Below are positions 57,572-64,000 of a stretch of 64,000 bases of DNA, piece after piece. Below the pieces are notes generated by a model. The model saw nothing but the letters and a program-made list of their open reading frames with translations, was not told the origin of the DNA and did not search any database. The stretch spans positions 310,001 to 374,000 of the forward strand of contig NZ_RZRU01000003.1 in assembly GCF_003997495.1 (NCBI RefSeq). The letters run 5' to 3'. Position 1 is the first letter of the stretch. Every line of letters begins with the position of its first letter. A program made the position numbers and the translations under genes. The stretch comes from Mesorhizobium sp. M7A.F.Ca.US.008.03.1.1 (GTDB lineage: Bacteria; Pseudomonadota; Alphaproteobacteria; Rhizobiales; Rhizobiaceae).

Positions 57572-57865
57572 ATGTCGCAGCGGATGTTTCAGACAGCCTT
57601 TCGGAATTCGCAGATCGAGTACCCGCGCGAAAAGGGTCCGTCGATCTATGACATCGTCAGTGCTGAAGTTGGAAACCGCCACCAAATGAAATCATGGGCG
57701 CGACCATGGGAGGTGCAATTTCAAGCGCTAATAAAGATATGTGAAGAGAACATTGATACCAACGGCAAGGTCGCAATGGAAAGCCTGTGGGCAGCTATCC
57801 ATGTGTATAACGATGCAGGTCGAAACGGCTTGATCCCCGGATGGGTTGAGCCGACGTCCGATTGA
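57572..57865 (+). CDS. hypothetical protein, 97 aa
   Basis: I do not recognise this gene. The product is soluble, with no signal or membrane segment, moderately charged, and contains PREKGPSIYDIVSAEVGNRH and RPWEVQFQALIKICEEN. Base composition is visibly less GC-rich than the neighbours and codons such as AAA, TTT and ATA are more frequent, hinting at a different history. ATG 57572 is the likeliest start (ATG 57584 is an alternative). It sits between the pdeM-proximal repeat and the soeC end, alone on the plus strand. It could be a recently acquired gene or a remnant. Confidence 0.5.
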   Translation: MSQRMFQTAFRNSQIEYPREKGPSIYDIVSAEVGNRHQMKSWARPWEVQFQALIKICEENIDTNGKVAMESLWAAIHVYNDAGRNGLIPGWVEPTSD

Positions 57866-57947
57866 CGTCGCGGGCTCAAGTCCGATCCCTTTTCCAAATG
57901 GTTATAGATCTGATCATCATATGACGCGCGCCGATATGCGCGCCGCA

Positions 57948-58883
57948 TTACCGGCCGTAGTAGAGCGAGACCGTGTGCTTCGCCTCTGCAAAGAACAGCC
58001 AGCGCTCGACCAGCATACCGGCGAACTGGATTACAGCAGCGAGTACCGACAGCAACGCTGCCAGCGGCCAGGGCAGGGCGAACACAATGGCGAGCAGCAG
58101 GACGGGCAAGGCAAAGGCCAGAAGCTGCGTGATCTGGCGCAGCCGCGCGCTGTGCTTGCGCGCGATGCGGAAACCCATTTCCTTGAGCAAATAATTTTCC
58201 TCGGTATGCGGCCATTCCAGGGACCGCACTGTACCGCCGGCCAACCCCGTTGCGGTGTTGGCGGTGGTCGCGATCTCCAGCCGGTCGTTGTAGCGCCAGG
58301 TCGCCAGCTTCCAGCTCCAGCCGATCAAGGTCAGCAGCAGGCAAGCCGCCAGCTGCACCTTCGAACCAAGCGCAAAGCCCTGCAGCAGCGCGTTCAGCAG
58401 CACGCTGCCGGTCATCGCCGAGAAGATGAGGTAGGCCGGTAGAGTGTAGCGGCTGTGCCATTGGGCGATCGGCTTCAGCGACGCATAGATCATGCCTGTG
58501 GTGCAGACGGTGACGACAGCGCCGATGGCGGCCAGAGATCCGGCGATGCCGACCCAGCCATCGGTCTTGCCAAAAAATATCCAACCGATGCCGAACAGTC
58601 CCGCCGGAATGAAGGTGATGACCGAGGCAACACCTTCGCGTGACAGCCATGAGCTGCGCCACTGCGAGAATGCCCGCCAGGCGCGTTCGGGCCGGCCGAG
58701 GTGGCCGGTCGACGACAACAGGCCGGCCGCGATCAGGCCGAGTGCCAGTCCCATGCCGATGAGGCCCAGCCAGAAATCGGGTGGGATGATCCGGAAGCCT
58801 CCGAACATGCCCAGCAGTGCTAGCAGGCCGTAGCCGGCGCCGGTGGCGGTGGTGAAGAAGACGACGGAGAAGGCTGGATGCAT
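57948..58883 (-). CDS. soeC: molybdoenzyme membrane anchor subunit, SoeC/DmsC-like
   Basis: The 311-residue integral membrane protein has about eight hydrophobic segments and DmsC-family features (FFTTATGAGYGLLALLGMFGG near the N-terminus, HLGRPERAWRAFSQWRSSWLSREG after the second helix). Such subunits anchor an Fe-S/molybdopterin dimer and exchange electrons with quinone. It is third in the minus-strand operon, 3 bp behind soeB. Which molybdoenzyme is meant rests on the catalytic subunit. Confidence 0.82.
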   Translation of the reverse strand: MHPAFSVVFFTTATGAGYGLLALLGMFGGFRIIPPDFWLGLIGMGLALGLIAAGLLSSTGHLGRPERAWRAFSQWRSSWLSREGVASVITFIPAGLFGIGWIFFGKTDGWVGIAGSLAAIGAVVTVCTTGMIYASLKPIAQWHSRYTLPAYLIFSAMTGSVLLNALLQGFALGSKVQLAACLLLTLIGWSWKLATWRYNDRLEIATTANTATGLAGGTVRSLEWPHTEENYLLKEMGFRIARKHSARLRQITQLLAFALPVLLLAIVFALPWPLAALLSVLAAVIQFAGMLVERWLFFAEAKHTVSLYYGR

Positions 58884-58886
58884 GGG

Positions 58887-59621
58887 TCAGTTCGAAAGCA
58901 TGCGGTCGACCCAGCCGAGAAAACCGCCTTCAGCCCGCACCGATTCGAGTGCCGGCGCGGCGACCGATGCGGCGCGCGCGGTGTGGGCGCGCGGCGGCAA
59001 ATATTTGTTGGTCGGGCGATAGCCGAGCTCCGGCATCAGGTCGACACCGCCGCGCTCCGCCACCAGTTGCGAGACAGCCGACAGGGGATCGCCGAGGTCG
59101 CCGAAATGGCGGGCACTGGTCGGGCAAGCGGCGACGCAGGCCGGCACGCGATCTTCCTCGGCCAGATTGTCATTATAGATGCGGTCGACGCACAGCGTGC
59201 ACTTCTTCATGACGCCGACATCGGTGTCGAATTCGCGTGCGCCGTAAGGACAAGCCCAACTGCACAATTTGCAGCCGATGCACTTGTCCTCGTCGATCAG
59301 CACGATGCCGTCCGAGGCCCGCTTGTAGGAGGCGCCGGTCGGGCAGACGGTGACGCAGGCCGGCGTCTCGCAATGCAGGCAGGAGCGCGGGAAGTTCACC
59401 GTGCGCCCGCCCATCTCCGTCGTATGCTCGTAAGCGTGCACGCGGTTGAACCAGACGCCGTCGACATGGCCGCCATAGGGGTCGATGTCGGTCAGCGGAG
59501 CCATGTGGCCGCCGGTGTTCCATTCCTTGCAGGCGGTGACACAGGCCTGGCAGCCGACGCAGGTATCGAGGTCGATGACGAGGCCGAGCTTCTTGCCGCT
59601 TTGGGTTGGCAGACAGGTCAT
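58887..59621 (-). CDS. soeB: molybdoenzyme 4Fe-4S electron-transfer subunit, SoeB/DmsB-like
   Basis: The 244-residue ferredoxin-type subunit has four cysteine clusters for 4Fe-4S centres: CVGCQACVTAC (about residues 21-31), CLHCETPACVTVCP, CIGCKLCSWACP and the split CTLC...CVAACP. It passes electrons between the molybdopterin subunit and the membrane anchor. ATG 59621 overlaps the soeA stop (ATGA on the minus strand), and the C-terminal 40 residues are Ala/Arg-rich. The dms-like operon order A-B-C is kept. Confidence 0.86.
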   Translation of the reverse strand: MTCLPTQSGKKLGLVIDLDTCVGCQACVTACKEWNTGGHMAPLTDIDPYGGHVDGVWFNRVHAYEHTTEMGGRTVNFPRSCLHCETPACVTVCPTGASYKRASDGIVLIDEDKCIGCKLCSWACPYGAREFDTDVGVMKKCTLCVDRIYNDNLAEEDRVPACVAACPTSARHFGDLGDPLSAVSQLVAERGGVDLMPELGYRPTNKYLPPRAHTARAASVAAPALESVRAEGGFLGWVDRMLSN

Positions 59622-62548
59622 TCGGTCGCCTCTCTTGCCCTGCGGAATTCCGCGCCGAAAGTCAGTCTGTCGGGCGAGGGCGCGAAATGCGGCGGTTGCT
59701 GAAAACGCTCGAATTGCGGTTCGGTGAAGCCGGCTTCTTCGGCTGCGCATTTGACGACGCGCACGCGCAGGTCGAACCATGCCGCCTGGCCGGTCACCGG
59801 GTCGGAATTCGAATAGCGTTTGCCTTGAGCATCGGCCGAAGTCTGGTCGCCGATGATATGGTTGAGCAGGAAGCCACGGTTGCTCTCGGCCGCGTCATCC
59901 TTCAGCCCCCAGCTGCCGCGCCTTTTGCCAATGGCGTTCCAGGTCCAGACCGTGCTTTCGTTCACCCCGTCGATCAGCTTGATCTGCCCCTTCACCCTGC
60001 CGTTGATGCTTTCGATCCACACCCAGTCATCGTCGACAAGACCGAGACCGGCTGCCGTCCGGTGATGCACGAACAGCCGGTTCTGGCTGGTGATCTGCCT
60101 CAGCCACGCATTCTGCGAGCCCCAGGAATGATACATATGCATCGGCCGCTGCGTCAGCGCATGCAGCGGATATTTTTTCAGGTCGACGGCCGCTTCCTCG
60201 AAGGGCATGTGCCAGAAGGGCAGCGGGTCCATGTAAGTCTCGATGCGCTGACGATCGCCCTTTGGTGGCAAGACAGGGCCATGCCCACGCGCGGCAAGGC
60301 GGAAGCGCTGCAGCGGCTCGGAGTAGAGCTGGAAGACGATCGGCTCAGCCTTCGGGATGAAGCCCATGTTCTCGGCGAAGTCGAGATAGGAGCGGTTGGC
60401 CATCTTGTAGTAGCGCTGGTCGTCGCCGAAATCGTGGTGCCAGAAGCCGCCATTGTCGATGTAGCGCTGCAGTTGGTCCGGGTTGGCCTCGCCCCTGCCG
60501 GTCGAGGTCCCGTCCTTGCCGCGCCAGCCGGCCAGCGGGCCGATGCCGGGCGTGCGCTCATGGTTGACGATGTAGTCGGCGTAGTCGGCATATCTGGCAG
60601 AGCCATCGTCGTTGACGAAACCGGGCAGGCCGAGCCGGGCGCCAAGTTCGATCAGCACCGACTGGAACGGCCTGACATCTCGGTCAGGCTCGACGACGGG
60701 ATGGCGGATGGCGTCGCCCGGTCCGTCGGCATGGCTGATCGGCCGGTCGAGCAGGCTGATGCAGTCGTGGCGTTCTAGATAGGTGGTGTCCGGCAGCACG
60801 AGGTCGGCGAACGGCACGGTCTCGGAATAGTAGGCGTCGGAATAGATGATGAAGGGGATCTTGTAGTTGCCCGCTTCGTCGCTGTCGGTCAGCATGGCAA
60901 TGGTCTCGACGGTGTTCATCGAGGAATTCCAGGCCATGTTCGACATGTACATCATCAGCGTATCGATCGGGTACGGGTCGCCGGCCCAGGCATTGCGGAT
61001 GACGGTGTGCATCAGGCCATGCGCGGCCAGAGGTGCGTCCCAGGAATAGGCCTTGTCGATGCGAACAGGCGTGCCGGCCTCATCGACCAGCAAATCGTCC
61101 GGCCCGCAGACGAAACCGAGCGGCATGCCGTCAAGCGGCGTCATCGGCTTGACGGTCTTGCCGGCTGGCTTGGGACCGGGCGGAGCGGAGCGGGGGTAGG
61201 GCGGCTTGAAACGGAAACCGCCGGGAACATCCACCGTGCCCAGCAGCACCTGGAGAAGATGAATGGCGCGGCAGGTGTGGAAACCGTTCGAATGGGCCGA
61301 GATGCCGCGCATGGCGTGCATCGAGACAGGCCGCCCCTTGATGGTCTCGTGCCGGCGCCCAGCCCAGTCGGTCCAGGCGATCGGCAGTTCGATCGTCTGT
61401 TCGAAGGCGACATGCGCAAGTTCGGCGGCGATCCTGCGGATCGTGTCGGCGGCAATGCCGCAGCGCTCGGCGACCGCGTCCGGTGCATAACTCTCTTCGA
61501 GGTAGCGGTCGGCGACCAACTGGAACACCGGGGCGCAGCGGCGTCCGCCGATCGTGAAGCTGCCTGTCAGTGCCGGCTTCGCACTGGTATCGGTGGCGCT
61601 GACCGGTCTTTTGGCCACCCTGTCCCAGGCCAGCGGATTGCCGTCGGCATCGCGCACGAACAGACCGTCATCGGCGGCACCTGGCTCCTGGATGACGAGC
61701 GAATGGGCGTTGGTGTAGCGCAGCAGATAGTCGAGATCGACGCGGCCCGCCTTCAGCAATTCGTGGATGAGGGCGAACACGAACAGGCCGTCGGTGCCGG
61801 GCCGGATGCCGATCCAGTCGTCGGCAATGGCGTTGTAGCCGGTGCGGCACGGGTTGATCGAGACGACCTTGGCGCCGCGCGCCTTGAGTTTGCCGAGGCC
61901 GATCTTGATCGGGTTGGAATCATGGTCTTCGGCAACCCCGAACAGCATGAAATACCGGGTGTTGTCCCAGTCGGGCTCACCGAACTCCCAGAACGAACCG
62001 CCGATCGTGTAGAGACCACCCGCCGCCATGTTGACCGAACAAAAGCCGCCATGGGCGGCGAAATTCGGCGTGCCGAACTGGCTCGCCCACCAGCCCGTCA
62101 AGGATTGGGATTGATCGCGGCCGGTGAAGAAGGCCAGCTTCTTGGGGTCGGTCCGGCGGATGGCCGAGAGCCGTTCCGTCGCGATCGCGAATGCCTCCTC
62201 CCATTCGATCTCGCGGAATTCGCCGGAGCCGCGAGGGCCGGTGCGCAGCAATGGCTTCTTCAGCCTTGCCGGGCTGTAGTGCTGCATGATGCCGGAGCTG
62301 CCCTTGCCGCAGATCACGCCACGATTGACCGGATGGTCCTTGTTGCCGTTGATATAGCGGACCTTGCCATCCTTGATGTGCACGTCGATGCCGCAGCGGC
62401 AGGCGCACATGTAGCAGGTCGTCTTGGCGATGCTGTCGGAAACGTCAGGCGAGGTGTCGACGCCGTCGCCTTCATCGGGTGCGCGCGTGTCGGCAAGCGG
62501 GCGTTGCGAGGGTGCCGAATTCGCGCCGCGCGGCGGTCCCTGCATCAT
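59618..62548 (-). CDS. soeA: molybdopterin oxidoreductase catalytic subunit, probable SoeA sulfite dehydrogenase
   Basis: This 976-residue enzyme of the DMSO-reductase (CISM) family carries an N-terminal 4Fe-4S motif (CYMCACRCGID and a fourth Cys in GVICGKGSSGIMQ), the molybdopterin domains and the C-terminal dinucleotide-binding domain. No twin-arginine signal precedes the cluster, so the enzyme should face the cytoplasm. This, the size, and motifs such as GRDQSQSLTGWW and SVNMAAGGLYT fit the cytoplasmic sulfite-quinone dehydrogenase SoeA better than Tat-exported DmsA. The substrate remains inference. ATG 62548 is used; the frame extends further but is poor there. Confidence 0.78.
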   Translation of the reverse strand: MMQGPPRGANSAPSQRPLADTRAPDEGDGVDTSPDVSDSIAKTTCYMCACRCGIDVHIKDGKVRYINGNKDHPVNRGVICGKGSSGIMQHYSPARLKKPLLRTGPRGSGEFREIEWEEAFAIATERLSAIRRTDPKKLAFFTGRDQSQSLTGWWASQFGTPNFAAHGGFCSVNMAAGGLYTIGGSFWEFGEPDWDNTRYFMLFGVAEDHDSNPIKIGLGKLKARGAKVVSINPCRTGYNAIADDWIGIRPGTDGLFVFALIHELLKAGRVDLDYLLRYTNAHSLVIQEPGAADDGLFVRDADGNPLAWDRVAKRPVSATDTSAKPALTGSFTIGGRRCAPVFQLVADRYLEESYAPDAVAERCGIAADTIRRIAAELAHVAFEQTIELPIAWTDWAGRRHETIKGRPVSMHAMRGISAHSNGFHTCRAIHLLQVLLGTVDVPGGFRFKPPYPRSAPPGPKPAGKTVKPMTPLDGMPLGFVCGPDDLLVDEAGTPVRIDKAYSWDAPLAAHGLMHTVIRNAWAGDPYPIDTLMMYMSNMAWNSSMNTVETIAMLTDSDEAGNYKIPFIIYSDAYYSETVPFADLVLPDTTYLERHDCISLLDRPISHADGPGDAIRHPVVEPDRDVRPFQSVLIELGARLGLPGFVNDDGSARYADYADYIVNHERTPGIGPLAGWRGKDGTSTGRGEANPDQLQRYIDNGGFWHHDFGDDQRYYKMANRSYLDFAENMGFIPKAEPIVFQLYSEPLQRFRLAARGHGPVLPPKGDRQRIETYMDPLPFWHMPFEEAAVDLKKYPLHALTQRPMHMYHSWGSQNAWLRQITSQNRLFVHHRTAAGLGLVDDDWVWIESINGRVKGQIKLIDGVNESTVWTWNAIGKRRGSWGLKDDAAESNRGFLLNHIIGDQTSADAQGKRYSNSDPVTGQAAWFDLRVRVVKCAAEEAGFTEPQFERFQQPPHFAPSPDRLTFGAEFRRAREATE

Positions 62549-62795
62549 GATCCGGTGGTACCTGTACGGCCCATGGATTTGGCCCGTGTCTTCGGTCCGG
62601 GGCCGCGCATGTAATGCTCTTCCGGATGGTAGCGATCGCCGGCCAGCCGCCGCCTTATGCCGCGGGTCCAATGCGCAAGCAGGGATCTGAACCGCCCGAT
62701 CATGCTGCTCTTTGCGATCCCTCGGCGAATTTTTTCTAACTTCGCTCGAAAACTTAGAATAAAGCTATCGATCTGTCTAATCAGTTGTTCTTGTA

Positions 62796-62810
62796 AATTC
62801 GATCGATATT
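62796..62810. promoter_or_regulatory. possible LysR-type operator in the soeA-lysR divergent region
   Basis: AATTCGATCGATATT contains the exact palindrome TCGATCGA and lies 17-31 bp before the LysR start, in the AT-rich 278 bp between the divergent genes. It fits the T-N11-A form loosely. The rest of the gap shows no gene. Confidence 0.3.
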
Positions 62811-62826
62811 GGTTCTTAATACACCC

Positions 62827-63720
62827 ATGACCCTGGACCAGTTGCGGATTTTCGTCGCCGTCGCCGAACGCGGCCATATGACCAAGGCGGCGGAACTGCT
62901 GGGCATTTCGCAGTCGGCCGCATCGGCGGCCATCCGGGCGCTTGAAGAGCAGCACGGCGTCCATCTGTTCAACCGCGTAGGCCGCAACATCGAGCTTGCC
63001 CAGACCGGCCACCGGTTCCTGCCCGAGGCCAAGGCCGTGCTCGAACGGGCCGCCGCCGCCCGCAATGTGCTGGAACATGTCTCGCAGACGGTCACCGGCA
63101 GCCTCTCGATCGCCGCCAGCCAGACCATCGCCAGCTACTGGCTGCCGCGCCGGCTGGCTTCCTTCCACGAAGCCTATCCGGCCGTCAGGCTGAGCGTCTC
63201 CATCGGCAACACCAGGCAGGTGGAGGCCAATGTTCTCGATGGCGCGGCGGATCTCGGCCTGGTCGAGGGGCGCACCGAGTCCGACATCCTGCGCCGCACC
63301 AAGGTCGACGTCGACAGGCTGATGCTGGTGGTCGCCAGCACGCATCCGGAGATCGCCGAAGTCGCGCCCGGCCACTCCGACATCAAGCACCTGCGCTGGA
63401 TCATCCGCGAGGGCGGTTCGGGCACGCGCGAAGTGCTGGAGGATCTGGCGCGCCGCGAAGGGATTTCACTCGCCGACTTGCAGATATTCCTGGAGCTGCC
63501 GAGCAATGAGGCCATTCGCCAGGCGGTCGAGGCGGGAGCCGGCGCCACCATCATTTCGGAGCTTGTCGTGGCCCGTGCTGTGGCCGAAGGCAGTCTGAGA
63601 TCGGTGCCGCTCGAACTGCCGAAACGCGACTTCGCCATGATCACCCATCGCGATCGCCAGGCAAGCCTGGCCCAGATGGCGCTCAAGGCGCATCTGGGTA
63701 CGTCAGCAGACCATGGGTGA
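62827..63720 (+). CDS. LysR family transcriptional regulator
   Basis: The 297-residue protein has the LysR winged helix (MTLDQLRIFVAVAERGHMTKAAELLGISQSAASAAIRALEEQHGVHLFNR, residues 1-50) and a periplasmic-binding-like effector domain (about 90-290). Its divergent position makes it the likely regulator of the SoeABC-like operon, perhaps sensing a sulfur compound. ATG 62827 is chosen because the helix-turn-helix begins at once. It resembles the CysB/CbbR-like group only in general layout. Confidence 0.9.
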   Translation: MTLDQLRIFVAVAERGHMTKAAELLGISQSAASAAIRALEEQHGVHLFNRVGRNIELAQTGHRFLPEAKAVLERAAAARNVLEHVSQTVTGSLSIAASQTIASYWLPRRLASFHEAYPAVRLSVSIGNTRQVEANVLDGAADLGLVEGRTESDILRRTKVDVDRLMLVVASTHPEIAEVAPGHSDIKHLRWIIREGGSGTREVLEDLARREGISLADLQIFLELPSNEAIRQAVEAGAGATIISELVVARAVAEGSLRSVPLELPKRDFAMITHRDRQASLAQMALKAHLGTSADHG

Positions 63721-63731
63721 GGCAGGCCGGG

Positions 63732-64000
63732 TTAGCCGAACTTGCGCTGCGCATCCAGCGCCAGACCAAGTCCGACCGAGCCGAACATGTCGCCTTCGAT
63801 GACGGATGCCTGCGGCACCAGCGACAGGATTTCTCGCCTTGCCAGCGGGATCGCGGTCGATCCGCCGGTCAGGAACACCGCGGTGATGTCGGATGGCTTC
63901 ACCTCAGCGTCGCGGATGGTCTGCGCCACCGTTGCGGTGACCCGCTCGATGTCCCTGGCAATCGTGGCATCCAGCCCGTTGCGCGTGATTTCGGCGGCGA
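63732..64000 (-). CDS. Hsp70-family protein (YegD-like), C-terminal part
   Basis: The reading frame is open through the window end on the minus strand, so the N-terminal part is missing. The visible 89 residues are the end of an actin/Hsp70 nucleotide-binding domain: VFLTGGSTAIPLARREIL holds the GGST phosphate loop, and GSVGLGLALDAQRKFG is the final helix. There is no substrate-binding domain, which fits the YegD group of short Hsp70 relatives. It is convergent with the LysR gene, 11 bp apart. Confidence 0.8.
   Translation of the reverse strand, partial: AAEITRNGLDATIARDIERVTATVAQTIRDAEVKPSDITAVFLTGGSTAIPLARREILSLVPQASVIEGDMFGSVGLGLALDAQRKFG

Noticed and set aside
57926..57943. GCGCGC inverted repeat as soeC terminator
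   Set aside because: Only six G/C pairs with no T-run; it may be chance in GC-rich DNA.
61007..62614. 535-codon plus-strand ORF inside the molybdoenzyme gene
   Set aside because: Antisense to soeA, whose iron-sulfur and cofactor motifs are clear.

Overview
This is a contiguous 64 kb, high-GC stretch of an alphaproteobacterial chromosome. Gene content and order point to the Rhizobiales, most likely Mesorhizobium or a close relative in the Phyllobacteriaceae. Examples are miaB-phoH-ybeY-corC-lnt-phrR-metK-trmB, rimP-nusA-ylxR-infB-rbfA-truB, rpsO-pnp, irr divergent from fabA-fabB-fabI, dnaA-dnaN-recF and rpsT-dnaA. Genus placement is inference from gene order and protein sequence; no database was searched. 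No IS element, prophage, CRISPR array, tRNA or rRNA gene was seen. Most of the window is conserved core genome.

Layout. 1-8 kb: RNA and ribosome maturation (miaB end, phoH, ybeY), a CorC-like CBS protein, a VOC protein, lnt and an XRE regulator (the actA-phrR pair known from Sinorhizobium acid tolerance), then metK and trmB. 8.5-15.6 kb: the rimP-nusA-ylxR-infB-rbfA-truB transcription/translation operon. 15.6-20.8 kb: corA, rpsO, pnp and an RsmC-like methyltransferase. 20.9-25.3 kb (minus): an EAL phosphodiesterase and the unsaturated fatty acid operon fabA-fabB-fabI. 25.5-28.7 kb: irr, a tiny repeat-built ORF, a DUF4260 membrane protein, an SH3 protein, a D-2-hydroxyacid dehydrogenase and a GNAT enzyme. 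28.7-38 kb (minus): moeB-like, recF, dnaN, dnaA, an 840 bp regulatory gap, rpsT, an enoyl-CoA hydratase, mutM and deoB. 38.2-51.3 kb: a complete Flp/Tad (Cpa/Ctp) type IVb pilus locus, with an orphan PhnD-like binding protein at its edge. 51.4-57.4 kb: an M17 aminopeptidase, a MarR-like regulator, an NlpC/P60 hydrolase, and the helicase and phosphoesterase of the ligase-associated DNA damage response. 57.4-64 kb: one unknown gene, a SoeABC-like molybdoenzyme operon (minus) with a divergent LysR regulator, and the end of an Hsp70-like gene.

Noncoding signals are the less ordinary part. A terminator hairpin sits directly in front of the metK ribosome binding site, another lies 40 nt before rimP, and a chain of hairpins fills the rpsO-pnp gap. 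A perfect 56 bp palindrome separates tadC from tadD. Five intergenic palindromic repeats with different outer arms share one AAAAGTG...CGGTTTT core. TTAA-N7-TTAA-like (CtrA-type) sites lie at the pilus promoters, and a pair of DnaA-box-like sequences lies upstream of dnaA. A 35-codon ORF made of 18 bp tandem repeats is joined by ATGA overlaps to irr upstream and the DUF4260 gene downstream. I did not find a clearly new multi-gene system; these small elements are the best candidates for something undescribed.
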